Below, piece after piece: positions 35,178-44,135 of a stretch of DNA of 55,298 nt. Numbering within the stretch: position 1 is the first letter of the stretch; each line of letters opens with the position of its first letter. A program made the position numbers and the translations under genes. Source of the stretch: Myxococcales bacterium (lineage in GTDB: Bacteria; Myxococcota_A; Polyangia; Polyangiales; Polyangiaceae); assembly GCA_025359105.1 (NCBI GenBank), contig JANYHK010000114.1:1-55298 (forward strand). Reading direction: 5' to 3'. The notes below the pieces were generated by a model. That model was not told the DNA's origin, did not search any database, and worked only from the letters and a program-made list of their open reading frames with translations.

Positions 35178-36056
35178 TCAGGGCACGTCGTCGTACGTGA
35201 CGTTGTCGTAGCTCACCTCCGCAGCGCCAGCGGGCCCCGTTGCGCGGACGCCGAGAACGATGAACGCACCGAGGCCGATCGGTAGCGACTGGACGAGAGA
35301 GAACGTCTCGCCCGGTGCGGCGCCGATCTGCGCTGTGGCCGTCTGCTTGCCGGGGTCCCACGGGGAGGCGGACACGGTCACGCGCACCCACGTCCCGACG
35401 GCGAGCGGCGTGGTGAGGGGATGCGCGGCGACCACGGAGAACCCTCCCCCTCCGTCGATCGCCCCCTCCTGAAGAACCAGACGGAAACCGTTCGCGGCCG
35501 GTCGGGCGACCAGGTCGAGGACCTCGTGGGTGTTGAAGTTGATGTCCAGACGCTCGATTCGCGCCAGCGTGACGCCGCTCGCGGCGGCGGGCGCCGGGAA
35601 GGTGAGGCTCCCGATGCGAACGTCGAACGAGTAGCTCGTCGCCCCGTTCCGCGGCAAAACGCGTGCATGCAAGTCCGCGAGCGCGCTCTCGCCTGCATCC
35701 AGCGCCGGAGTCTTCGAGGAGAACGCGTTTGGCGGGGACGTGGCCGCGGCGCTCTGGAGGGAGCCGCCGTCCGGCATTCCCAGATCCCACCCGTACCGAA
35801 AGCCGGGCGTGTCGAAGTCGTCGCAGAAAGCGTGCACCGGTTGCGTTCCGCACCATGTCGACGAGCTCGGAGCGTCGACGGCGGCATCTGGTCGGTCGCT
35901 GGTGCCTGTCGTCGCGTCGCCTCCCCCCGCGTCGCTCGGCGGGACATCGTCGACGACGACGCCCGGGTGCGCTGGGACTGCTCCGCACGCGAGCTCCGTC
36001 GCCGCCGCGACGACCAACGCACACGAAGCGAGAAGCACGAAGCGCGTGGAGACCAC
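35178..36056 (-). CDS. Predicted lipoprotein with concanavalin/LamG-like domain
   Basis: Exported protein of 292 residues. The hydrophobic signal (FVLLASCALVVAAATELAC) leads to a likely lipidated Cys. An Asp/Ala/Ser-rich linker (~25-65) follows. The globular part reads FCDDFDTPGFRYGWDL, SYSFDVRIGSLTF, NGFRLVLQEG, VGTWVRVTVSASPW and AEVSYDNVTYDDV. This series of strands is the usual signature of a jelly-roll LamG/concanavalin-like lectin domain, suggesting a surface carbohydrate-binding protein. The GTG 36056 start was chosen because it gives the shortest complete signal sequence. It is downstream of the Asp-box lipoprotein on the same strand with a 50-bp gap, so probably the last gene of that operon. 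Confidence 0.75.
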   Translation of the reverse strand: MVSTRFVLLASCALVVAAATELACGAVPAHPGVVVDDVPPSDAGGGDATTGTSDRPDAAVDAPSSSTWCGTQPVHAFCDDFDTPGFRYGWDLGMPDGGSLQSAAATSPPNAFSSKTPALDAGESALADLHARVLPRNGATSYSFDVRIGSLTFPAPAAASGVTLARIERLDINFNTHEVLDLVARPAANGFRLVLQEGAIDGGGGFSVVAAHPLTTPLAVGTWVRVTVSASPWDPGKQTATAQIGAAPGETFSLVQSLPIGLGAFIVLGVRATGPAGAAEVSYDNVTYDDVP

Positions 36057-36106
36057 GTCGTCGAATCTACCACGCACCGTCGCGATCGCTACGAGCCGCC
36101 GCGCGG

Positions 36107-37339
36107 TCACGGCCCCTTCAGCACGCGCCCGATGCCGACGCTGTCGACCGATTCGCCGCCGCTCGGGAACGCGACCTGCTGGGTCCACGTGACACCGTCG
36201 TCGGAGAGGGCGACGACGCCGTTCGGCTGGCCCGAAACGCCGCCGGCGAGGAAGTGATTTTCGAACGCCGTGAGGTGTGCGAAGCCGGGCGCGTCCGACT
36301 TCGCCGTCCAGGTGACGCCGTCGGGGCTCGTCCAGCGGCCGTGGGAGTAGATGTTCGCGGCCGCGACGAAGGTCGCGCCGTTCCACGCGAGCTGCGAGAA
36401 GTCGATCGCGCCGGCGGGTCCCGGCTTCTCGTTGGTCACGACGTCGTTCCACGTCAGGCCGTCGCTGCTCCACGCGGTGATGCCTTCGGCGTTGGGGCTC
36501 GGGGCGCCGCTTCCGGTCCCGCCGAGGATGAACCGGCCGTTGCCGAACACGATCGTCGACAAGTATCCACTGTACCCCGACCCGAGCACGACGTCGGCGG
36601 ACCACGTCTGGCCGTCGGTGGACGTGCGGAAGCCCGCCTTCCCCGTCTCGGTCTGCCCCACCGCGACGTAGATCTTGTTCCCGTAGGCGATCTGCCACGC
36701 CCTGAAATTCGCGAGGACGCCGTTGGGGTACGGATCGTTCGCCCGGAAGCCGGCCCAGTGAACGCCGTCGAAGGAGAACTGTGAGCCTCTCCCCAGGTAG
36801 ATGAAGAGGCCGTTCACGAAGGAGAGCCCGACGGAGTACGGCCAGCCGGGCAGCGCGTCGGACGCCGGCCACGTCGTCCCGTCGCCCGAGGCCAGGGTCT
36901 TCTCGGTGTACACGGCGACGCCGCGCCCGAACCCGAACGCGAAGGCCCTCCCCGCCGAAGGTCCGTTGTTCGCCGATCCCGAATCGGGGATCGACGTGAC
37001 GCTGCCCCAATGCGCGCCGTCGTCGAGCGACGTCGCCACGCTGCAGTCGGCCGACCCTCCGGCGACATACACGAGCCGCGTGCACTTCTCCTTGAAGCCG
37101 GGGATCGCGTCGAAGTCGACCGGCGGCGCCTTCGGGCAGACGATCGCGATCGGCGCGTCGGTGGCGGCGCCGTCCACGGCGACCTGCGCCTCGGCGCCGG
37201 CGTCTGCGAGCGGACCCGCCGGCGCGGCGTCGCCAGGCGGGGCAGCGTCGCCGCCCGGGTCCCGGCTTCTCGCCGCGTCGTCGCCGACGCACGCCGCGAC
37301 CGCGAGCGCGATCGTCGCGAGAGCCCCGACGCGCTTCAT
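36107..37339 (-). CDS. Asp-box beta-propeller lipoprotein
   Basis: Lipoprotein of 410 residues with lipobox VAAC near residue 17, then an Asp/Ala/Pro linker to about residue 60. The rest carries at least seven Asp-box (BNR-type) hairpins of form S-x-D-G-x-x-W: SLDDGAHW, SGDGTTW, SFDGVHW, STDGQTW, SSDGLTW, SPDGVTW and SDDGVTW. These alternate with strands such as GLFIYLGRG and GRFILGGTG, so a sialidase-type beta-propeller is predicted. Hydrolase residues of true sialidases are not evident, so binding rather than cleavage is likely. ATG 37339 overlaps the DUF1552 stop by ATGA, indicating coupled translation. The C-terminal GIGRVLKGP is echoed in the remnant at 40.8 kb. Confidence 0.85.
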   Translation of the reverse strand: MKRVGALATIALAVAACVGDDAARSRDPGGDAAPPGDAAPAGPLADAGAEAQVAVDGAATDAPIAIVCPKAPPVDFDAIPGFKEKCTRLVYVAGGSADCSVATSLDDGAHWGSVTSIPDSGSANNGPSAGRAFAFGFGRGVAVYTEKTLASGDGTTWPASDALPGWPYSVGLSFVNGLFIYLGRGSQFSFDGVHWAGFRANDPYPNGVLANFRAWQIAYGNKIYVAVGQTETGKAGFRTSTDGQTWSADVVLGSGYSGYLSTIVFGNGRFILGGTGSGAPSPNAEGITAWSSDGLTWNDVVTNEKPGPAGAIDFSQLAWNGATFVAAANIYSHGRWTSPDGVTWTAKSDAPGFAHLTAFENHFLAGGVSGQPNGVVALSDDGVTWTQQVAFPSGGESVDSVGIGRVLKGP

Positions 37340-38928
37340 GCCTTCGGTCCCTTGATGAAGGGCAGGTAGTCGCCCGTGACCGTGTAGACCGATTTGTCGA
37401 ACGCGGAATTTTGCTTGTCCCCGTTCGCCTTGAATCCGTCGTTCGCGATCTGCCCGTATCCGCCGATGCCCGGCTGCTCGTATTCGCTGCGCGGGACGCC
37501 CATCGCCTGGAGGCAGGTCCCTAGCCACTGATTGTAGGGAATTCCGTAATGTGTCGTGTCTCCAACTTCGGTCCCGACTCCGCTCTGGTTCATCGCGAAC
37601 ATGTTGCGGTAGTCGAGGTACATCCCCGTCTTCAGCGCGCCGCCGGCGCCGCCGGCCATCACGACGGGCAGCGACGTCGAGTCGTGCGTGTACGCTCCGC
37701 ACTCCTGGCTCCAGAAGACGAGCGAGTTGTCGAGCAAGGTGGAGTCGGGCGTGACGAGCGCCTGATCCATCTTGAAGATGAGATCGAGCATCACGGCGAA
37801 GTTCATCTGGTTGTCGCGCGCGATCACCGATTGCGGCCCGTTGAAGAAGTGGCCGTGGGCGATGCCGTGATGCCAGTCGTGCACGCCCTGCGCAGAGGGC
37901 CCGAGGTTGTAGTTGGCGCTCTCGTCCCCGTGGATGATGGAGTCGCCGATGTACCAGAAGCTCTGGAGCCCGATGCGGCACGTGCCGCAGATCATCGCGG
38001 CGACGATGACGTCGTTGGCCAGCTCGAACGCCTGCCTCTGGAGCGACGCGTCGGTCTCGAATTTCGGATTGGAGAGGATCGTCGAGACGCCGGTCTTCGG
38101 GGGCGCGACGTTCCCGCACGTCGCGTGCACGCTCAGGCGACGCTGCAGCTCGGCGATGTACTGCATGTGCGCGTCGAGGCGCGCGCGGTCCGCCGTGGAG
38201 AGGCGCCGGTTGCCGTTGCGCAGGCGCTTGTAGTCGGCCAAGACCTGGTCGACGATCGGCCGCGGGGTGGGCCCGGTCGCGGCGGGGCTGAAGATCTTGT
38301 TGAACCAGGTCAGGTTGTCGGGATCGAAGTTCGACGTCTGGATCCCGCCCGAACGCGTCGCGGAGTTCTTCCACGTACGGGACGAGCTGCCGAAGTTGAT
38401 GTACCGCTCTTTGATGCCGCCCAGATCCGGGTAGAAATTGGGCGAATACGCCATGATCTGGTCAATCGTCGGGATCTCGGCGTTGACGGTGAAGGTGCCC
38501 CCGTAGTTGCCGAGCGCGCCGCACATGTTGTGACCGAGCGGCGCTCCGGGATCGAGGCCGCGAATGACGTTCATCTTCGCGACGAGCTGAGGTGTGAGCT
38601 TGTTCGCGTCGCCGGAGACGATGGGCGAGATGGACGCGATCGGCGAGCCCTGCGCCGCCGCCTGCAGCGCGAGGGGGCTCGCGCGGACCGTGTGACCTAG
38701 GACCGGATACGTCGCGGTGGTCGGGCTCACGGGGTCGACCGGGTACATGTTCTTGCCGGCCGCGCCGCCGTGGCCGGACCAGAACGAGACGAAGTTCCTC
38801 GGCACCGCCGGCGGGGTCCCGGCCCTCGCCTCGCGCTCGAGGATCGACGGCAGGAGTGGAAGACCGAGCGTGGCGCCGCCTGCGCCGACCAGGAGTTGCC
38901 TTCGTGAGATGCGGTGGGTGATCGGCAT
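37336..38928 (-). CDS. DUF1552 family protein, Tat-exported
   Basis: Protein of ~530 residues of the DUF1552 family, known from Planctomycetes, Acidobacteria and Myxococcota but without established activity. The N-terminus is a twin-arginine signal (SRRQLLVGAGGATLGLP), so it is exported folded, perhaps with a cofactor. Family hallmarks include FVSFWSGHGG, LGHNMCGALGNYGG, LDAHMQYIAELQRRL, and the histidine-rich VHDWHHGIAHGHFF. Near the end is VFWSQECGAYTHDS, as in DUF1501/alkaline-phosphatase-like relatives. ATG 38928 was chosen; GTG 38937 would add three residues. The gene follows the DUF1592 gene within 9 bp and overlaps the propeller gene. Confidence 0.92.
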   Translation of the reverse strand: MPITHRISRRQLLVGAGGATLGLPLLPSILEREARAGTPPAVPRNFVSFWSGHGGAAGKNMYPVDPVSPTTATYPVLGHTVRASPLALQAAAQGSPIASISPIVSGDANKLTPQLVAKMNVIRGLDPGAPLGHNMCGALGNYGGTFTVNAEIPTIDQIMAYSPNFYPDLGGIKERYINFGSSSRTWKNSATRSGGIQTSNFDPDNLTWFNKIFSPAATGPTPRPIVDQVLADYKRLRNGNRRLSTADRARLDAHMQYIAELQRRLSVHATCGNVAPPKTGVSTILSNPKFETDASLQRQAFELANDVIVAAMICGTCRIGLQSFWYIGDSIIHGDESANYNLGPSAQGVHDWHHGIAHGHFFNGPQSVIARDNQMNFAVMLDLIFKMDQALVTPDSTLLDNSLVFWSQECGAYTHDSTSLPVVMAGGAGGALKTGMYLDYRNMFAMNQSGVGTEVGDTTHYGIPYNQWLGTCLQAMGVPRSEYEQPGIGGYGQIANDGFKANGDKQNSAFDKSVYTVTGDYLPFIKGPKA

Positions 38929-38937
38929 GGGCGGCAC

Positions 38938-40704
38938 CTATCGAAACGACTTGGTCAAGAATGCGGGCTGGGTGACGACGCTCTTCATCGCGCCGGCGAG
39001 CGCGCCCCCGGTCGTCTGCGCGACGAGAGAGGCGATGACGGGCGCGTCCTCCGGCGTCTCCAGCCGGCCGAAGACGTAGCGGAAGTAGTTCGTCGCGAAG
39101 CACGCGGCGACCTTGCCGCTGGACATCATCAGCCGCGTGAGGTCGCCCGCGCCGCGCGAGGCGGTGGTGTCGCCCTGCCTGATCTGCGGGATGGTGACGG
39201 TGTCGATGGGCTTGGTGCCGATCATGTTGCCGAAGCGATCGAAGAGCGTCTCGCGGGTGCGCGCGCGCCCCAGGGCGTCGAAGTTCTCGGTGGCGAAGCC
39301 GAGCGGGTTGATGAGCGTCGCGTGGCAGCCCGCGCAGAGAGGCGGGCTCGTCAGCGCTTCGGTCTGCTCGCGCGTCGTCTGCGTCGGGCTCAGCGTCACC
39401 GACGCGTTGGCCGCCGCGGCCGGCGGACGTCCGAGCGTGTCGCAGAGGAGCGCCTCGCGGAGGCCGACCCCCTTCAAGATGGGGTTCGTGTCGACGTACC
39501 CGCTCGCGAGGAAGGCGATCCGCGTGAGCAGTCCCGCGCGCGCCGGATCGGTGAACGTCGGCGGCGTGCTCGTCCCGTCCCACACCGGCACGCCGTAGAG
39601 CTGCGCGATGTCGGGCGTCTTCGCGAACGACTGGCGGTTGGTCAGCAGATCGCCGAGCGTGCCGCCGTGCCGGGTGATCCACTCCGCCGCGTCGGTGACC
39701 TCCGTGATCGCGTTGCCCGTCGTGGCCGGACCGATGACCCCGAGATCGGCGCCGGCGAGCGTTCGAAAAATCGGCGTCCCGAGCTGGGCGTCGAGCGCGG
39801 GCAGCCGGTTGACGCGGAGCCACTGGGCGTAGAACGCTGCCAGCGGCGCCGACGCGCGCGGATCGGCCATCAGTCGGGCGACCTCTTTCGCGAGCACGCC
39901 GGGCTGAAGGAGCGTTCCGTCCTTCGCGGCCGCGCGGAGCTCGGCGTCGGGCATCGTCTCCCAGAAGTGGTACGAGATGCGCGAGGCGAGCTCGTAGGCG
40001 GTCAGCGGCGCCACGACGCCGGTGGCGCTCGGATCGCCGTTCTCCACGTGGAACGCAAAGTCGGGCGCGTCGAGGAGGAGCGCCACGACCGGCTGCACGC
40101 CGAGCGGCGAGAGCGGGAGGGTCGCGACGCTCGCGTAGAAGGTCGCGTCCTCGGCGGTGACCGGCCGGCGGAGGACGAGCTCGCCGAGCTTGTGCACGAA
40201 CGCGTCGAGGCACACGGCGTCGTTCGACGTGTCCGCGTCGCTGGCGCAGGACCCCACCGCGCGCGTCATTCGCTCGGGCGTGCCGGTGAGCGCGACGGCG
40301 AAGGCGGAGCCGATCGCGTAGAGCGCGTCGACGTGCTCCTGGATCACGCTCTGGTCGAGGCGCGTGAAGCCTGCCCCACGCGCCGGATCGTTCGGCAGAC
40401 CCACAGGCGCGTCCGCGGGGTACTGCGAGAGCGTCGGCGCGAGCTCGCCCAACGCCGTGGGGGCGGCGTCCGCGAGCATGGCCGTGGTGAGGTCGGCGAT
40501 CGTGTTGGTCAGCTCGATGCGGGTCAGGCGGCGCAGGGGCAGATCGCCCACGGCGGCGTCCGTGTCCACGCCGGGAGGACCGGCGTCTGCGGCGCCTCCG
40601 GGGCCCCCGGGACCGGACGGCGATCCGCCGTCGCCGATCGTCCCGACACACGCGGCGAGGGCCAGCGCGCCGAGGATCGCAGCCCCGGTCGAAACAGGCT
40701 TCAT
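38938..40704 (-). CDS. DUF1592/DUF1588-type lipoprotein with CxxCH motif
   Basis: Lipoprotein of 588 residues (lipobox LAAC near 19, then a Gly/Pro/Asp linker). It belongs to the DUF1587-1592-1588-1585 protein group that is almost always encoded beside DUF1552. Recognisable parts are LPLRRLTRIELTNTIADL (start of the DUF1587/1595 region), the DUF1592 segment ELASRISYHFWETMPDAEL, and SFAKTPDIAQLYGV. The DUF1588 part is LCAGCHATLINPLGFATENFD, where CAGCH (~456-460) is a potential c-type haem site. The C-terminal DUF1585 region includes CFATNYFRYVFGR. The single CxxCH supports an electron-transfer role, but the substrate is unknown. It heads the four-gene envelope operon. Confidence 0.92.
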   Translation of the reverse strand: MKPVSTGAAILGALALAACVGTIGDGGSPSGPGGPGGAADAGPPGVDTDAAVGDLPLRRLTRIELTNTIADLTTAMLADAAPTALGELAPTLSQYPADAPVGLPNDPARGAGFTRLDQSVIQEHVDALYAIGSAFAVALTGTPERMTRAVGSCASDADTSNDAVCLDAFVHKLGELVLRRPVTAEDATFYASVATLPLSPLGVQPVVALLLDAPDFAFHVENGDPSATGVVAPLTAYELASRISYHFWETMPDAELRAAAKDGTLLQPGVLAKEVARLMADPRASAPLAAFYAQWLRVNRLPALDAQLGTPIFRTLAGADLGVIGPATTGNAITEVTDAAEWITRHGGTLGDLLTNRQSFAKTPDIAQLYGVPVWDGTSTPPTFTDPARAGLLTRIAFLASGYVDTNPILKGVGLREALLCDTLGRPPAAAANASVTLSPTQTTREQTEALTSPPLCAGCHATLINPLGFATENFDALGRARTRETLFDRFGNMIGTKPIDTVTIPQIRQGDTTASRGAGDLTRLMMSSGKVAACFATNYFRYVFGRLETPEDAPVIASLVAQTTGGALAGAMKSVVTQPAFLTKSFR

Positions 40705-40802
40705 CGACAGGCAGAGGCGTCGGCGCGGCGCGGTCGGCTCAAAATTCGCGCGCGTCGGACATTTTTGAAAAAGGTGGGCGGATCACCGACAACGGCTCTT
40801 GT

Positions 40803-41135
40803 TTACCGGCGCAGCACGCGGCCGGCGACGATGCGCCCGATCCCCTGCGTGTTCGTGCTCGGCCAGGGGTGATCGGCCCACGGTCCGCCCGCCGTGGCGC
40901 CGCCGCGGTACTTGTCTCCCGGCCAGCCGACGGCGAAGTCCTGACCCGCGAAGTACGCGTGCGCCCAGTCGAAGCCGTAGCCCTTCCCGGCGCTCGTCCA
41001 GTCCTTGCCGTTCGGGCTCTCGAAGATCACGTCGTTCCCGGTGAAGACGAACTTGCCCTCGCGGCATCACCTGCGAGGGCGAGCCGACGCACCGGGACGG
41101 ATCGCTCGACGTGCAGTCGTCGCGGCTCAAAATAA
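40803..41135 (-). pseudogene. Frameshifted 3' remnant of a second Asp-box lipoprotein gene
   Basis: The minus strand encodes a C-terminal fragment of ~105 residues split between two frames. The first part (DDCTSSDPSRCVGSPSQVMPR) is in one frame. The second (EGKFVFTGNDVIFESPNGKDW and onward to GIGRIVAGRVLRR and a TAA) is in another, entered just after an in-frame TGA. A one-base loss near 41065 would account for the break. The Asp-box SPNGKDW and the ending GIGRI-V-GR resemble SPDGVTW and GIGRVLKG of the intact gene at 36107-37339. The rest of the gene is missing: about 110 bp upstream the divergent gene begins. It appears to be a decayed paralogue; a sequencing error in a short intact gene is the alternative. 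Confidence 0.65.
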
Positions 41136-41251
41136 TCAATCACGGGGGCAGACGCGGCGAAGTAGCTTTCGCAGGTAGACGCTGCGCGGAAACGCGGAAC
41201 CGTCAATTCTCACCTACCGCGTACGGGGCGCCGCGACTACGTTGCGCGGCC

Positions 41252-44008
41252 ATGAAGCTCTCGGCCGCCGGCAAGACTCGTTGGGGCGTACTCGGCATCG
41301 CGGGGCTCGCCCTCGCCACGGCGGCCTCCTGCGCCGCGGATCGCGCGCCGGAGGACCAGGCCAGCGCGGAGCTTTCGAGCAGCGCCGGGCGCGGCGCGGG
41401 CCCGCAAAAGCCCAATTACTACGCGGGTCCGGTGGACTTCTCGAAGTCGACAGTCCAGACCGGCCCCGAGATCCAGGTCGCCCACGCCGAGAGCTCCGAG
41501 CCGCTCTCCGTCCTCGTGAAGCGAAAGGGCCCGGCCGTCGCGGAGGGCGACGCCGAAGAGGAAGAGCACGCGCCCGGGCGCATCGCGCGGCTCCTGGCCT
41601 TCGCTGCGCCCACGGGGGCGGACCCCGTCCTCCAGAGCGCGCTCCCGAAGTTCAGCATGCCCGCGACCATGCAGAACTTCCTCGGGCAGGGAAACACCGT
41701 CTCTCCGGCGACCATGACCGGCACGCCGCCCGACACGAACGGCGTCGTCGGGCCGAACCACTACGTGCAGACGGTCAACGGCGGCCTGGCGATCTGGAAC
41801 AAGAGCGGCACGATCGTCCAGGCATCGGAGAAGACGAACATCCTCTTCACCGGCTACGTCGGGACGAACCCCGGCAACGGCTGCGCGACGAACAACGACG
41901 GCGATCCGGTCGTGGTCTACGACCAGATGGCGGACCGCTGGTTCATCACGCAGTTCTCCCTCCCCAACGCGAACTCCGGACCGAACTTCCAGTGCGTCGC
42001 GCTGTCGAAGACCGGCGATCCCACCGGCGCCTACTGGCTCTACGACTTCTCGTACACCGGCTTCAACGACTACGGGAAGATGGGCGTCTGGCCCGACGCG
42101 TATTACGCGACCTACAACATGTTCAACACGACCGGGGGCGACTCGGACTTCTGCGCCTACGATCGCCTGGCGATGCTCCAGGGTCGCAACGCCACGCAGC
42201 AGTGCTTCCAGCAGGGGTCCAGCGTGTCGGGCGCGCTGCCGGTCAGCATGGAAGGGCGGGTCAAGCCGCCGAGCGGCGAGCCGGCCTTTTTCGTGCAGCT
42301 GAGCACCAATACGTCGCTCGATCTCTGGACCTTCAAGGTCGACTTCAAGGTGCCGGCGAACACCAAGCTCACAGGTCCCGTGAACATCCCGGTCGCTGCG
42401 TTCTCGCCGGCGTGCGGCGGCGGCACGTGCATCAAGGCGCCTGCGCCTGGCAACGCGCTCGACTCGCTCGCCGATCGACTGATGTTTCGCCTCGTCTACC
42501 GCAACTTCGGGACGCACGAGTCGCTCTACGTGAATCACTCGGTCACCGCCAACGGCACGAGCGGCGCGCGTTGGTACGAGATCCGATCGCCCGCCGCCAC
42601 GCCCGTCGTGTTTCAACAGGGGACGTACGCCCCCAACGACGGCAACTACCGCTGGATGGGGAGCATGGCGCAGGATCAGGCCCAGAACTTCGCGCTGGGC
42701 TTCAGCATCTCGAGCGCGACGCGCATACCGTCGATCGCCTGGACGGGCCGACTCGCGACCGATCCTGGGGGCGTGATGGGGCAGGGCGAGACGATCATCG
42801 ACGACGGCACCGGCGTGGAGACCGGCAACTTCAGCAACGGCCGGAAGGCGTCGCGCTGGGGCGACTACAGCAACATGACGGTCGATCCCGTCGACGACTG
42901 CACCTTCTGGTACACGACGGAGCTTTATCACACGACCGGGCCGACCCCGCGTACGTGGGATACGCAGATCGCGTCGGTGAAGTTCCCCGGATGCGCGGCG
43001 AATGATTTCACGATCGCGATCACGCCGCCGGTGCAGACCGTCGCGCCGGGCGGACAGGTGCCTTTCGCCGTCACGACCACGCTCGCGCGCGGCGCAGCGG
43101 AGTCGATTGCCCTCCGGATCCAGGATCTGCCCCCCGGCGTCACCGGTGCGTTCGTGCCGCCGTCGATCACGGCCGGGCAGACGTCGACCTTGACCCTCAC
43201 CGCCGCCGCCGGCACCCCGAACACGCCGGCTCCCGCGCCGACGTTCACGATCATAGGCAAGGCGCCGTCGGCCGTGCACGCGACCACCGCGCAGATCGCC
43301 GTGGCCGCGTGCACGCCCGCGCAGTGCCCCGCCGGCTCGAACTGCGGGACGATCCCCGACGGCTGCGGCGGAACGACCACGTGCGGCCCGGCGTGCACGG
43401 CGCCGCAGACGTGCGGCGGAGGCGGGACGCCGAACAAGTGCGGCTGCACGGCGCTCACCACTTGCCCGGCCGGGGACAACTGCGGAACCGTGGCCGACGG
43501 ATGCGGCGGAGTCGTGAGCTGCGGAACATGCACGCCGCCGCAGACGTGCACCGCCAACACGTGCTCCTGCACGCCGCTCACCGCCTGCCCGTCCGGATTC
43601 ACCTGCGGCAGCGCGCCCGACGGATGCGGCGGCACCGTGAATTGTGGGACGTGCAGCGGCTCCGACACCTGCGCGCAGAACCACTGCGTACCCAAGGGAA
43701 CGGACTCGGGTGCGCCTGACGCGGCGCCGTCGAACGACTCCGGCCCGTCGGACGACGCGTCCGCCTCCAACGACGCGTCCGCCTCCAACGACGCGTCGAA
43801 ACCGGGCACCGACTCCGGCAGCGGTGACGCATCGCAGCCCGGCAACGACGCCGCCGCCGACGCCGGCAGCGGCGGCGGCGGAGACAGCGGCGGGTGCGGC
43901 TGCCGCACCGTCGCGGCCTCACCCAACGGCGCGGGAGCAGGGCTCCTCGCGTTCGCCGGGTGCGGCCTCATCGGCGTCGTCCGCGTGCGGCGCCGTCGTC
44001 GCGGGTAG
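41252..44008 (+). CDS. Large secreted surface protein with Cys-rich repeats and MYXO-CTERM-like tail
   Basis: Protein of 918 residues. The N-terminal signal (VLGIAGLALATAASC) could be cut by signal peptidase I or II. Residues ~140-600 form a large domain with GTPPDTNGVVGPNHYVQTVNG, DPVVVYDQMADRWFITQF, NYRWMGSMAQDQ and RWGDYSNMTVDP, a family seen in secreted myxobacterial and related proteins. An immunoglobulin-like segment comes next. Then three Cys-rich repeats follow the pattern CP-G-x-x-CG-x-x-x-DGCGG-x-x-x-CG. An Asp/Ser/Ala-rich stretch with tandem SNDASA units ends at GCGCRTVAAS, a hydrophobic segment and RRRRRG: the MYXO-CTERM layout (Cys-Gly-Cys, helix, basic cluster). Surface sorting is therefore inferred. 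It is divergent from the pseudogene remnant. Confidence 0.85.
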   Translation: MKLSAAGKTRWGVLGIAGLALATAASCAADRAPEDQASAELSSSAGRGAGPQKPNYYAGPVDFSKSTVQTGPEIQVAHAESSEPLSVLVKRKGPAVAEGDAEEEEHAPGRIARLLAFAAPTGADPVLQSALPKFSMPATMQNFLGQGNTVSPATMTGTPPDTNGVVGPNHYVQTVNGGLAIWNKSGTIVQASEKTNILFTGYVGTNPGNGCATNNDGDPVVVYDQMADRWFITQFSLPNANSGPNFQCVALSKTGDPTGAYWLYDFSYTGFNDYGKMGVWPDAYYATYNMFNTTGGDSDFCAYDRLAMLQGRNATQQCFQQGSSVSGALPVSMEGRVKPPSGEPAFFVQLSTNTSLDLWTFKVDFKVPANTKLTGPVNIPVAAFSPACGGGTCIKAPAPGNALDSLADRLMFRLVYRNFGTHESLYVNHSVTANGTSGARWYEIRSPAATPVVFQQGTYAPNDGNYRWMGSMAQDQAQNFALGFSISSATRIPSIAWTGRLATDPGGVMGQGETIIDDGTGVETGNFSNGRKASRWGDYSNMTVDPVDDCTFWYTTELYHTTGPTPRTWDTQIASVKFPGCAANDFTIAITPPVQTVAPGGQVPFAVTTTLARGAAESIALRIQDLPPGVTGAFVPPSITAGQTSTLTLTAAAGTPNTPAPAPTFTIIGKAPSAVHATTAQIAVAACTPAQCPAGSNCGTIPDGCGGTTTCGPACTAPQTCGGGGTPNKCGCTALTTCPAGDNCGTVADGCGGVVSCGTCTPPQTCTANTCSCTPLTACPSGFTCGSAPDGCGGTVNCGTCSGSDTCAQNHCVPKGTDSGAPDAAPSNDSGPSDDASASNDASASNDASKPGTDSGSGDASQPGNDAAADAGSGGGGDSGGCGCRTVAASPNGAGAGLLAFAGCGLIGVVRVRRRRRG
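43759..43800 (+). repeat. Tandem 18-bp coding repeat (SNDASA)
   Basis: Two adjacent, nearly identical 18-bp units reading GCCTCCAACGACGCGTCC encode SNDASASNDAS in the low-complexity stalk of the surface protein. The unit is in frame, so copy number could vary without disrupting the protein. Confidence 0.75.
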
Positions 44009-44066
44009 CGCATCGGGCAGGAGAACTTCGCGCGGTGCAGTGCCAGACCCGGGTTGGGGAGTGACC

Positions 44067-44093
44067 GGTTCGCCTACGGGAGCGCGGCGAACC
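44067..44093. terminator. Hairpin between convergent surface-protein and ClC genes
   Basis: GGTTCGCC and GGCGAACC arms (8 bp, perfect) around an 11-base loop, inside the 127-bp convergent gap. There is no T-tract on either strand, so it would be a factor-dependent or bidirectional terminator at best. Confidence 0.4.
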
Positions 44094-44135
44094 TGTAGGG
44101 CCGCTTCAACGGGGCAGGGATAGCCACTCTGGCCG

